The notes under the pieces were generated by a model, which was not told the origin of the DNA, did no database searches, and was given only the letters and a program-made list of their open reading frames with translations. The position numbers and the translations under genes were made by a program. DNA of 64,000 nucleotides, from assembly GCA_964473485.1 (NCBI GenBank), contig CAYYPH010000016.1:1-64000 (forward strand), in the 5' to 3' direction. Position 1 is the first letter of the stretch. Every line of letters begins with the position of its first letter. The DNA is from CAIVAT01 sp964473485 (GTDB lineage Bacteria > Bacteroidota > Bacteroidia > Bacteroidales > FEN-979). Below, piece after piece: positions 1-7,608 of this stretch.

Positions 1-130
1 CCCCGACGGGGTCCCACCACCCCGACGGGGTCCCACCACCCCGACGGGGTCCCACCACCCCGACGGGGTCCCACTACCCCGACGGGGTCCCACTACCCCG
101 ACGGGGTCCCACCACCCCGTCTGCGTCCCA
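1..130. repeat. 19-bp GC-rich tandem repeat array at window edge
   Basis: Six head-to-tail copies of a 19-bp unit occupy 1-114, followed by a degenerate seventh (115-130). Each unit contains the small palindrome CCCCG-A-CGGGG followed by a TCCCACCA-type spacer; copies 4 and 5 share one C-to-T change. The array begins at base 1, so it probably continues outside the window. It lies just beyond the terminator of the - strand gene, so it is intergenic. No coding potential or spacer diversity is seen, so it is not CRISPR. Confidence 0.9.
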
Positions 131-131
131 C

Positions 132-162
132 AAAAAAAAAACCGCCTCACTCATGGAGGCGG
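132..162 (-). terminator. Intrinsic terminator of the ene-reductase gene
   Basis: Read on the - strand, a perfect 7-bp stem (CCGCCTC at 142-148 paired with GAGGCGG at 156-162, 7-nt loop) is followed by a run of ten T (132-141). It lies about 235 bases past the stop codon of the only upstream - strand gene. The bases between it and that gene (163-396) show no ORF, repeat or RNA gene that I can recognise. Confidence 0.85.
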
Positions 163-396
163 CTTCGCATTTGCGATTGTTACATCCCTGAACCTGTATC
201 AGGTATCGGATGAGCCCGAGGCTTGTTTTTATGCTTCATCAACGATGAAACACACGTTGAAATCTAAAGTTTTCTCTGCCTTCTGTTTGGCCTTCTAAAG
301 TTTTAGAGTTCCCTACAAATGTAACTGAAAACACCAGGTTTGTCAAGTATTTTAACAATTGTTAACATATGCAGGATCGCTTGCTTTTTGCGTTGT

Positions 397-1476
397 TTAT
401 GCCTGGAAAACAGGGTAATCCGTGTATCCTTCCGGCCCCGGTGAATAGAAGGTGTCGGGGTCCCAGTTGACATTCCAGGGCTGGTTGAGGATCATCCGGT
501 CGACCAGGTCGGGATTACTGATGAAAGGCTTTCCGAACGCGATCAGGTCGGCATAGCCAAGCTGAAGTTCCTTCTCGGCGCGATCGCGCGAATAACCTCC
601 GGCCAGAATGGTTGCGCCGCTGAGCCGGCTCCGGATCTCCTCTTTGACCGACCGGGGTACAACCGGCGCCCCTGAGGCGCTGTGATCAACGATGTGTACA
701 TACAATATCCCGAGTTTGTCAAGTTCGGTCGCGAGATACCGGTAGGTGTCGTCCACTTCATCATAATATTTCATACCGCCGTTTACGCCGTAGGGTGACA
801 GCCTGATGGCGGTCTTGTCCATGCCGATGGCCTGCCCAACAGCCGCAGCGATCTCGATCACAAAGCGGCAACGGTTTTCGGGGTTTCCGCCGTAACTGTC
901 GCCACGCTGGTTGCTTACAGGTGAAATGAACTGCTCCAGCAGATACCCGTTGGCCCCATGGAGTTCCACTCCGTCGAACCCCGCAGTGATGGCATTGATG
1001 GCAGCCTTCATGAACTCTTTTTTCGTTGCAAGGATATCTTCAGCGGTCATCGCGACAGGTACCGGAACCTCCTGAAGACCGCCGCTGTCGGTATACAGTT
1101 TTGCAGGTGCAGCAATGGCCGAAGGGGCAAGCACCACCGAACCTCCGGGCATGTTGGCGGGATGGCTCATCCTGCCGGTGTGCATAAGCTGGACAAAGAT
1201 CCTGCCGCCCTGCCCATGGACGGCGTCGGTGATCAACCGCCAGCCTTCGCACTGCTCCTCGCTGAAAATTCCCGGCATGCGGGCGTAACCCAGGCCGTTG
1301 GGCGAAGGGGCAACCCCTTCGGTGATGATCAGGCCGGCCCCGGACCGCTGCCGGTAATAATTGGCCATCAGTTCGTTGGGGATGTTATTGATAGCCCGGC
1401 ACCGGGTCATTGGCGCCATCACGATGCGGTTCTTTAATGCAATTTTTCCGAGTTTATAGGGAGAGAATAATTTCAT
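397..1476 (-). CDS. Old yellow enzyme family ene-reductase (alkene reductase)
   Basis: Predicted cytoplasmic FMN-dependent ene-reductase of the OYE/NemA type, which reduces activated C=C bonds of enones, maleimides or nitro compounds with NAD(P)H. The 359 residues form one TIM barrel of normal length. The active-site block at 171-197 carries His173, Asn176 and Tyr178, the substrate-binding and proton-donating set of the family, followed by RGDSYGG; the phosphate-binding end reads AFGKPFISNP (313-322). There is no C-terminal Fe-S or NAD domain, so it is not a dienoyl-CoA reductase type. It is divergent from the phenylalanine/tyrosine cluster and ends in its own terminator, so it is probably monocistronic. 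The physiological substrate cannot be told from sequence. Confidence 0.93.
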   Translation of the reverse strand: MKLFSPYKLGKIALKNRIVMAPMTRCRAINNIPNELMANYYRQRSGAGLIITEGVAPSPNGLGYARMPGIFSEEQCEGWRLITDAVHGQGGRIFVQLMHTGRMSHPANMPGGSVVLAPSAIAAPAKLYTDSGGLQEVPVPVAMTAEDILATKKEFMKAAINAITAGFDGVELHGANGYLLEQFISPVSNQRGDSYGGNPENRCRFVIEIAAAVGQAIGMDKTAIRLSPYGVNGGMKYYDEVDDTYRYLATELDKLGILYVHIVDHSASGAPVVPRSVKEEIRSRLSGATILAGGYSRDRAEKELQLGYADLIAFGKPFISNPDLVDRMILNQPWNVNWDPDTFYSPGPEGYTDYPVFQA

Positions 1477-1516
1477 GGTTGAAGTGTTATTCGTTAATAA
1501 ATCCTAAATTTTTCGG

Positions 1517-1524
1517 CAAAATTA
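1517..1524 (-). promoter_or_regulatory. Putative -7 promoter element for the ene-reductase gene
   Basis: The - strand reads TAATTTTG, matching the Bacteroidota -7 consensus TAnnTTTG, 40 bases upstream of the ATG at 1476. No convincing TTTG -33 element is found at 19-21 bases. It lies back to back with a + strand promoter for the CoA-transferase operon in the same AT-rich 96-bp gap. Confidence 0.45.
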
Positions 1525-1554
1525 TTGTTTTTATTTAGAATTATTATAAATTTG
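1524..1554 (+). promoter_or_regulatory. Putative promoter of the CoA-transferase / tyrosine catabolism operon
   Basis: TAAATTTG at 1547-1554 fits TAnnTTTG, with ATTG (1524-1527) 19 bases upstream as a near-match to the TTTG -33 element. The start point would be near 1561, giving a leader of only about 12 bases before the ATG at 1573. Match to family consensus is seen; activity is inferred. Confidence 0.5.
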
Positions 1555-1572
1555 TAACAGATTCTGTTAGAA

Positions 1573-2268
1573 ATGAACAAGGTAGTAAAAGACGCCCGGG
1601 AAGCGATAAAGGGCATTGAAAACAACATGACCCTCATGCTGGGGGGCTTCGGATTATGTGGAATCCCTGAAAACTGCATTGCAGCGCTGGCAGCAAGCGA
1701 CATCATGGGTCTGACCTGCATCTCGAACAATGCCGGGGTGGATGGATTCGGGCTTGGCATGTTGCTCCGCCGCCGTCAGATCCGGAAAATGATATCATCC
1801 TATGTGGGTGAGAATAAGGAATTTGAACGTCAGTTGCTGAGCGGTGAGCTGGAGGTTGAACTGATCCCTCAGGGAACCCTGGCCGAAAGAATCAGGGCGG
1901 GAGGCGCTGGAATACCTGCATTTTATGTGCCGGCAGGCTACGGTACAGAGGTGGCTTCAGGAAAGCCCGTCAGGGAGTTCGATGGCAAGTTTTACCTTGA
2001 AGAACGATGGCTGAAAGCCGATTTTTCCATCGTGAAGGCCTGGAAGGGCGATACTATGGGAAACCTGGTCTACCGCAATACGGCCAATAATTTCAACCAG
2101 GCCATGGCCACTGCGGGTAAGATCACCATCGCCGAGGTCGAGGAGCTGGTGCCGGCCGGAACCCTTGACCCCAACCAGGTTCACACGCCCGGCGTGTTCG
2201 TGCAGCGCATTTTCCAGGGCGCCGGCTATGAGAAGCGGATCGAATTCCGCACCACACGGGCATTATAA
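1573..2268 (+). CDS. scoA: 3-oxoacid CoA-transferase, subunit A
   Basis: Alpha subunit of a succinyl-CoA:3-ketoacid CoA-transferase type enzyme, which moves CoA onto acetoacetate to give acetoacetyl-CoA. At 231 residues it has normal length. Family signatures are the glycine-rich GGFGLCGIP (24-32), SNNAG (51-55), the SSYVGENKEFE stretch (75-85) and IPQGTLAERIR (98-108) with the following Gly-rich turn and FYVPAGYGT (117-125). Subunit B follows after an 80-bp gap. Placement at the head of the homogentisate cluster suggests it consumes the acetoacetate released by fumarylacetoacetase. An acetate- or butyrate-using transferase (AtoD-like) would look similar, so the CoA donor is not certain. Confidence 0.93.
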   Translation: MNKVVKDAREAIKGIENNMTLMLGGFGLCGIPENCIAALAASDIMGLTCISNNAGVDGFGLGMLLRRRQIRKMISSYVGENKEFERQLLSGELEVELIPQGTLAERIRAGGAGIPAFYVPAGYGTEVASGKPVREFDGKFYLEERWLKADFSIVKAWKGDTMGNLVYRNTANNFNQAMATAGKITIAEVEELVPAGTLDPNQVHTPGVFVQRIFQGAGYEKRIEFRTTRAL

Positions 2269-2348
2269 GAAGAACCGGGTTCCATTACTGAAACGATCTG
2301 TCAGAGATCATTCATTCGAAAATCTGAACTTTTAAATCGTAAATAAAT

Positions 2349-3005
2349 ATGGCCTTAGATAAAAACGGGATTGCAAAACGGATCGCCCGCGAATTAAAAG
2401 ACGGTTACTACGTAAACCTGGGGATCGGGATACCGACACTGGTGGCCAATTATGTCCCCGCCGGCATGCAGATCGTTCTGCAGTCGGAAAACGGGTTGCT
2501 GGGCATCGGGCCTTTTCCCGGAGAAGAAGAAGTGGATCCCGACCTGATCAACGCCGGCAAACAGACCATCACCGCAATCAAGGGAGCAGCCTTTTTCGAT
2601 TCCGCTGCCAGCTTCGCCATGATCCGCGGCGGGCATATCGATCTTACTGTTCTGGGCGCTTTCGAGGTATCGGACCGGGGTGACATTGCCTCCTGGAAAA
2701 TACCGGGAAAACTGGTGAAAGGAATGGGAGGGGCCATGGACCTTGTGGCATCCGCCAAAAACATCATCGTTGCCATGATGCACACCAACCCACAGGGCGA
2801 ATCAAAGCTGCTGAAAGAGTGTACCCTGCCACTGACCGGCTTAGGGGTAGTGAAGAAAATTGTGACCGACCTGGCTGTCCTCGAGGTGACCCCCGGCGGG
2901 TTCCGGCTGCTCGAACGCGCACCTGGCGTTTCTGTCGAACAGATCATCGCCGCCACCGAAGGCCGGCTGATCGTGGAAGGAGAAATCCCCGAAATCACAG
3001 TATAA
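2349..3005 (+). CDS. scoB: 3-oxoacid CoA-transferase, subunit B
   Basis: Beta subunit, 218 residues, partner of the preceding gene. The catalytic glutamate that forms the enzyme-CoA thioester is Glu47 within SENGLLG (46-52). The NLGIGIP loop (23-29), the FFDSAASFAMIRGGHID block (82-98) and WKIPGKLVKGMGGAMD (116-131) are typical. The start ATG at 2349 is preceded by an A-rich stretch and no Shine-Dalgarno, as elsewhere in this window. The two subunits together should form the heterotetramer usual for bacterial SCOT. Downstream lies 175 bp of low-complexity sequence before the homogentisate dioxygenase gene, so coupling of transcription across that gap is likely but not proven. Confidence 0.93.
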   Translation: MALDKNGIAKRIARELKDGYYVNLGIGIPTLVANYVPAGMQIVLQSENGLLGIGPFPGEEEVDPDLINAGKQTITAIKGAAFFDSAASFAMIRGGHIDLTVLGAFEVSDRGDIASWKIPGKLVKGMGGAMDLVASAKNIIVAMMHTNPQGESKLLKECTLPLTGLGVVKKIVTDLAVLEVTPGGFRLLERAPGVSVEQIIAATEGRLIVEGEIPEITV

Positions 3006-3011
3006 ACAAAG

Positions 3012-3178
3012 GAATGGACAATGGACAATTGACAATGGACAATTGACAATGAATTGAAAATGGAAAATTGAAAACGGAAAACGGAAAATTGAAAATGGAA
3101 AAGTGAAAACGCCCTAATCGCTATTCACTAGTCGCTATTTTGAATTTTGACATTTGACATTTGAATTTTGAATTAACA
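3012..3178. repeat. Low-complexity intergenic repeat tract (ACAATGG/GAAAATT and TTTGACA types)
   Basis: The gap between scoB and hmgA is filled with short slipped repeats: ACAATGGACAATTG units (3012-3050), GAAAATTGAAAACG units (3055-3110), a pair of TCGCTATT motifs (about 3117-3140), then a TTTGAATTTTGACATTTGAC tract (3138-3174). The last tract reappears almost exactly, inverted, at 58529-58560. No plausible gene is present. Confidence 0.75.
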
Positions 3179-3180
3179 AC

Positions 3181-4338
3181 ATGCCACATTACCACACCCT
3201 TGGGAAAATCCCCCGTAAACGCCACGTGATCTTCAGGAAGCCTGACGGTAACCTGTATTCTGAACAGCTGGTCTCCACCGAAGGATTCTCCGACACCTAT
3301 TCGCTTGTGTATCACTGTCACCTGCCCACCGCCGTCTCGGCAATCGAGGCCGCCAGGAATGTCGCACCTGAGATCGGGGAACCCCAGAACATGCAGCACC
3401 GTCTGTTTCGCGGATTCGACATTCAGCCGGTTGAAGATTACCTCGACAGCAGGGTGCCGGTGCTTGCCAACAACGATTGCCAGATCAGCCTGGCAGCTCC
3501 TTCGGGATTGAGATCGGGCTATTTCTATAAGAATTCCGGGGCGGATGAAATGGTTTTCATTCACCGCGGTTCGGGCACCCTGCGCACCATGTATGGGAAC
3601 ATCCCATTCAGCTATGGCGATCACCTGGTCATCCCCAGGGGGATTATCCATACTTTTGAATTTGATCAAAGCGATAACCGCCTCTTCATCCTCGAATCCT
3701 ATTCTCCGCTGAGGTTCCCGAAGCGATACATGAACCGCTCGGGACAGTTGCTCGAGCATTCGCCCTTCTGCGAAAGGGATATCCGCAAGCCGCAGCTCCT
3801 CGAGACCCACGATGAAAAGGGTGATTTCGTTGTGAAGATCAAACGGGGCGAACACATCTGGCCCTACCATTTCGTATCTCATCCCTTTGATGTGGTCGGG
3901 TGGGACGGATACCATTATCCGTATGCTTTGTCGATCCACGATTTTGAGCCGATCACCGGCCGGCTGCATCAGCCTCCGCCTGTCCATCAAACCTTTGAGA
4001 CGCCCGCATTCGTGGTTTGCGCATTCGTTCCGCGGTTGTACGACTATCACCCGGAGGCCATACCGGCTCCCTATAACCACAGCAACGTAGACTCCGATGA
4101 GGTTTTGTATTATGTCGACGGCGATTTCATGAGCCGTAACAACATTGGCCAGGGACATATCACCCTTCATCCCACCGGTATTGTTCACGGTCCGCATCCC
4201 GGAGCTGTTGAACGCAGTATCGGAGCCCGCGAAACCCGCGAACTGGCTGTTATGGTGGATACTTTCCGCCCGCTGAGGATCACCCGGCAGGCCTTTGAAA
4301 TCGAAGATCCCCAGTATTACCGAAGCTGGATCTCATAA
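3181..4338 (+). CDS. hmgA: Homogentisate 1,2-dioxygenase
   Basis: Cupin-fold, non-haem Fe(II) dioxygenase that opens the homogentisate ring to maleylacetoacetate. The 385 residues are within the bacterial range (human enzyme 445). The C-terminal cupin holds the likely iron ligands: His300 and His336 are 36 residues apart, as are His335 and His371 in the human enzyme, and an Asp306-Glu307 pair sits where the carboxylate ligand belongs. The Pro-rich PPPVHQTFE loop (266-274) and GDHLVIPRGIIH (146-157) are also family features. It stands in pathway order between the CoA-transferase and HPPD genes. An intradiol or gentisate dioxygenase is excluded by the overall match and context. Confidence 0.92.
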   Translation: MPHYHTLGKIPRKRHVIFRKPDGNLYSEQLVSTEGFSDTYSLVYHCHLPTAVSAIEAARNVAPEIGEPQNMQHRLFRGFDIQPVEDYLDSRVPVLANNDCQISLAAPSGLRSGYFYKNSGADEMVFIHRGSGTLRTMYGNIPFSYGDHLVIPRGIIHTFEFDQSDNRLFILESYSPLRFPKRYMNRSGQLLEHSPFCERDIRKPQLLETHDEKGDFVVKIKRGEHIWPYHFVSHPFDVVGWDGYHYPYALSIHDFEPITGRLHQPPPVHQTFETPAFVVCAFVPRLYDYHPEAIPAPYNHSNVDSDEVLYYVDGDFMSRNNIGQGHITLHPTGIVHGPHPGAVERSIGARETRELAVMVDTFRPLRITRQAFEIEDPQYYRSWIS

Positions 4339-4374
4339 ATCAATCATTCAATCATTCAATCAATCAATCATTTT
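4338..4374. repeat. AATC/ATTC tetranucleotide tract before hppD
   Basis: The 45-bp gap between hmgA and hppD is almost entirely AATC and ATTC tetranucleotide units, beginning at the hmgA stop codon. A related seven-copy AATC run precedes the DUF1573 gene at 14111-14138. Such a tract can slip during replication, but it is outside the reading frames here. Confidence 0.7.
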
Positions 4375-4383
4375 ACCATACCC

Positions 4384-5484
4384 ATGTCAGCAAAAGAGAC
4401 CTTTCTTCCCATCAACGGCACCGACTACGTGGAGTTTTACGTCGGCAATGCCAAGCAGGCAGCCCATTACTACCAGACTGCCTTCGGATTTCAGCCCCTG
4501 GCCTATGCCGGGCTTGAAACCGGACTCAAGGACCGCACCTCTTACGTGCTCCGCCAGGAAAAGATAACCTTCGTATTTACCACCTCCCTCATCCCCGGAT
4601 CGCCCATCGCTGCTCATTGCGAACTGCATGGCGACGGCGTGAAGGTCATCGCACTGTGGGTGGATGATGCCGCCCGTTCGTTCGAAGAGACCACCCGGCG
4701 CGGTGCAAGGCCCTACCTGCAACCGCAAACCCTGCACGATGAAAACGGCGAGGTGGTGATCTCCGGCATCCATACCTATGGCGAGACTGTCCATGTATTT
4801 GTTGAAAGGAAAAACTACCGGGGCGTCTTCCTGCCGGGCTTTATCCCCTGGCAACCCCGCTACAAGCCGGCCCCTGTCGGCCTGAAATATGTCGATCACA
4901 TGGTGGGAAATCTCGATTGGGGCCAGATGGACGTGTGGGCGAAGTTTTACCATGATGTGATGGATTTTGACCAGCTTATCTCGTTCGACGACAAAGATAT
5001 ATCGACCGATTACACCGCCCTGATGAGCAAGGTGATGGCCAACAACAACCTTTACATTAAATTCCCGCTGAACGAACCCGCCCATGGCAAGAAAAAGTCG
5101 CAGATCGAGGAATACATCGAGTTTTATCATGGCGGAGGGGTGCAGCATGTGGCCATGGCCACCGGTAACATTATCGAGACCGTGACGGCGCTGCGCAACC
5201 GTGGCGTCGAGTTCCTGCGGGTTCCCGATACCTATTATGACCTGTTGCTTGACCGCGTGGGGAATATCGACGAAACAATTGCTCCACTCAAGGAGTTGGG
5301 GATCCTGGTCGACCGCGACGAGGATGGGTACCTCCTCCAGATCTTTACCAAACCGGTCGAAGACCGTCCGACGGTGTTTTTCGAGATCATACAGCGCAAA
5401 GGCGCGAAATCGTTCGGAAAGGGCAATTTCAAAGCCCTGTTCGAATCAATCGAATTGGAGCAGGAGAAAAGAGGGACCCTTTAG
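4384..5484 (+). CDS. hppD: 4-hydroxyphenylpyruvate dioxygenase
   Basis: Fe(II) dioxygenase of the vicinal oxygen chelate fold that converts 4-hydroxyphenylpyruvate to homogentisate with decarboxylation and side-chain migration. The 366 residues carry two glyoxalase-like halves; the C-terminal half holds the metal triad His172 (VDHMVGN), His255 (GGVQHVA) and Glu334 (FFEIIQR). The conserved region near NEPAHGKKKSQIEEYIEF (230-247), which shapes the substrate pocket, is intact. It is followed 20 bp downstream by fahA. The sister enzyme 4-hydroxymandelate synthase is less likely given the complete homogentisate route around it. Confidence 0.96.
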   Translation: MSAKETFLPINGTDYVEFYVGNAKQAAHYYQTAFGFQPLAYAGLETGLKDRTSYVLRQEKITFVFTTSLIPGSPIAAHCELHGDGVKVIALWVDDAARSFEETTRRGARPYLQPQTLHDENGEVVISGIHTYGETVHVFVERKNYRGVFLPGFIPWQPRYKPAPVGLKYVDHMVGNLDWGQMDVWAKFYHDVMDFDQLISFDDKDISTDYTALMSKVMANNNLYIKFPLNEPAHGKKKSQIEEYIEFYHGGGVQHVAMATGNIIETVTALRNRGVEFLRVPDTYYDLLLDRVGNIDETIAPLKELGILVDRDEDGYLLQIFTKPVEDRPTVFFEIIQRKGAKSFGKGNFKALFESIELEQEKRGTL

Positions 5485-5503
5485 AGAATAAATCTCATTA
5501 TTT

Positions 5504-6751
5504 ATGCAATCATGGATTGAAACCCCTGAAGGATCCGATTTCCCGATCCAGAACATCCCTTTCGGCATTTTTTCGGTCGAAGGGGTCCCGCACCGTGCCG
5601 CGACCCGGATCGGTGATACGCTGATAGACCTTTACCGGTTAGCGGAACTGGGATTTTTCGATGGAACAGGCATCGTGGCAGATGTCTTCAGGCAGCAATA
5701 CCTCAACGACTTCATCGCCCTCGGAAAACCTGCCTGGCGCAGGATGAGGGAACGCATCATGGAATTGTTCCGGATTGAGAACGGGAAGGCAAAGGATAAT
5801 CCTGCCCTTAGGGAAACGGTGCTGAGACCGGTGGGATCGGTTACGATGTTGCTGCCTGTAAGGGTGGGCGATTATACCGATTTTTATTCGAGCATCGAAC
5901 ATGCCACCAACGTCGGGATGATGTTCCGCGACCCGGCCAACGCACTGCTGCCCAACTGGCGTCATCTGCCGGTGGGGTACCACGGCCGGAGTTCATCGAT
6001 CGTGGTTTCGGGAACCCCGGTGCACCGGCCGAAGGGACAGACAAAGGCCGATACAGCCGATTCACCTGAATTCGGTCCGACGAAGCAACTCGATTTTGAG
6101 CTCGAGATGGCCTTTATCACCGGGAAAGCAACGGCTCTGGGCACCTCGGTCTCAACCACCGAAGCCGAGGATCATATCTTCGGGCTGGTGCTGTTCAACG
6201 ACCTCTCGGCCCGCGATATCCAGAAATGGGAATATGTGCCGCTCGGCCCCTTCCTTGCTAAAAATTTCGGGTCGGTGGTTTCTCCATGGATTGTTACACT
6301 CGATGCCCTTGAACCTTTCCGGGTGGCCGGCCCGGTGCAGGAACCTGAAGTGCTTCCATACCTGAAATGCTCCGGCGATCATAACTTCGACATCCGGCTC
6401 GATGTCTTTATCCAGCCCGACAACCAGCCTGAATTCCGGGTGTGCCACTCCAATTTCAGGTACATGTACTGGAACATGGCGCAGCAGTTAGCCCATCAGA
6501 CGGTGAACGGCTGCAACGTCAATGTTGGCGACATGTACGGTTCGGGAACGATCAGCGGACCAACACCCGACTCCTTCGGATCCATGCTCGAGATTGCCTG
6601 GAAAGGAACCCGGCCTGTAAAAATGCCGGATGGAAGCCAGCGTGTCTTCATCCATGACAACGATACGGTGATCATGCGGGGCTACTGCGTCCGGGAGGGC
6701 CTGCGGATCGGGTTTGGCGAAGCGACGACCAGGATACTGCCGGCCTTGTGA
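5504..6751 (+). CDS. fahA: Fumarylacetoacetase
   Basis: Hydrolyses fumarylacetoacetate to fumarate and acetoacetate, the last step of tyrosine breakdown. At 415 residues it is the long, eukaryote-like class with an N-terminal SH3-like part and C-terminal beta-roll. Active-site residues fall at the same numbers as in the mouse enzyme: metal ligands Asp126, Glu199, Glu201 and Asp233, and catalytic His133 in SSIEHAT. The GYHGRSSS (158-165) substrate loop is intact. The ATG at 5504 lies 20 bp after hppD. No maleylacetoacetate isomerase gene accompanies it, so either the isomer is made elsewhere or this enzyme accepts the maleyl form. Confidence 0.96.
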   Translation: MQSWIETPEGSDFPIQNIPFGIFSVEGVPHRAATRIGDTLIDLYRLAELGFFDGTGIVADVFRQQYLNDFIALGKPAWRRMRERIMELFRIENGKAKDNPALRETVLRPVGSVTMLLPVRVGDYTDFYSSIEHATNVGMMFRDPANALLPNWRHLPVGYHGRSSSIVVSGTPVHRPKGQTKADTADSPEFGPTKQLDFELEMAFITGKATALGTSVSTTEAEDHIFGLVLFNDLSARDIQKWEYVPLGPFLAKNFGSVVSPWIVTLDALEPFRVAGPVQEPEVLPYLKCSGDHNFDIRLDVFIQPDNQPEFRVCHSNFRYMYWNMAQQLAHQTVNGCNVNVGDMYGSGTISGPTPDSFGSMLEIAWKGTRPVKMPDGSQRVFIHDNDTVIMRGYCVREGLRIGFGEATTRILPAL

Positions 6752-6795
6752 TCAGCGGCGTCGATGGACAATCATCGTTATAAAAGTTAAGAAAC

Positions 6796-7437
6796 ATGGG
6801 TCAGCGTTCCAATGAATATGTAAAGATCGATCCGAAGGAGACATCCATCCAGAGGTTCCAGTCGCTGGTGCAGGGGGCGGTCGGACCAAGGCCCATCGCC
6901 TTTGCCAGCACCATCGACCAGGAGGGACGGCCGAACCTTTCTCCATTCAGTTTTTTCAATATTTTCGGGGTCAACCCGCCGGTGCTGGTGTTCTCGCCCT
7001 CGCGGCGCGGACGCGATAACACCACCAAGCATACCTTCGAAAATGTCAAAGAGGTGCCCGAGGTGGTGGTCAATGTGGTCACCTTCGAAATGGCGCAGCG
7101 GGTCAGCGATTCCAGCGCCGATTTCCCGAAGGGTGTGAATGAATTTGAAATGACCGGGTTTACCATGCAGCCATCGGAACTGGTCCGCCCGTTCCGTGTG
7201 AAGGAGTCACCGGTGCAGTTCGAATGCCGGGTCATGCAGGTGATTGAGACCGGCCAGGGCCCGGGAGCCGGGAACCTGGTGATCTGCGAGATTCTCCGGA
7301 TGCATGTGGATCCGTCGGTGCTCAATGAAAAAGGAATGATCGATCCCGACCGGATCCGGCTCGTGGGCCGGCTGGGCGGCGATTTTTATGCCCGGGCCTT
7401 CGGCGAGGCATTGTTCGAGATCCCGAAGCCGGCCTGA
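6796..7437 (+). CDS. Flavin reductase domain protein (FMN-binding split barrel)
   Basis: A 213-residue protein of the flavin reductase / flavoredoxin-like family that binds FMN on a split beta-barrel. The N-terminal half has the family pattern GPRPIAFAST (30-39) followed by NLSPFSFFNIFG (47-58), which contacts the flavin phosphate. It sits between fahA and the phenylalanine hydroxylase gene (44 bp after the former, 171 bp before the latter) on the same strand, so it is probably co-transcribed. Its role is unknown: it may supply reduced flavin or an electron to another step, such as pterin recycling, but nothing in the sequence settles this. Confidence 0.85.
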   Translation: MGQRSNEYVKIDPKETSIQRFQSLVQGAVGPRPIAFASTIDQEGRPNLSPFSFFNIFGVNPPVLVFSPSRRGRDNTTKHTFENVKEVPEVVVNVVTFEMAQRVSDSSADFPKGVNEFEMTGFTMQPSELVRPFRVKESPVQFECRVMQVIETGQGPGAGNLVICEILRMHVDPSVLNEKGMIDPDRIRLVGRLGGDFYARAFGEALFEIPKPA

Positions 7438-7608
7438 ACGGGGAGCGTTCGCGGGACCAGCAAACGTCAATGAAGCATACCGATCCGGTGCAGGCTGGTG
7501 AAACGGATGCTGCGGTTCACCCGGGCAATGCCGCATCTGCAATGAAAATGCAACGCCTTTTCACCGGATGCGGCTTGAAACCAAGGATTAACACTAATAT
7601 CTACCGAC

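Noticed and set aside
1..130. CRISPR-like direct repeats
   Set aside because: The 19-bp units abut each other with no unique spacers, and no cas genes are nearby.
3121..4197. Long - strand frame of 358 codons opposite hmgA
   Set aside because: hmgA has the metal ligands and normal length; the opposite frame has no recognisable domain.
4387..5148. Long - strand frame of 253 codons inside hppD
   Set aside because: It lies wholly antisense to a gene with intact active site and conserved length; its translation shows no family pattern.
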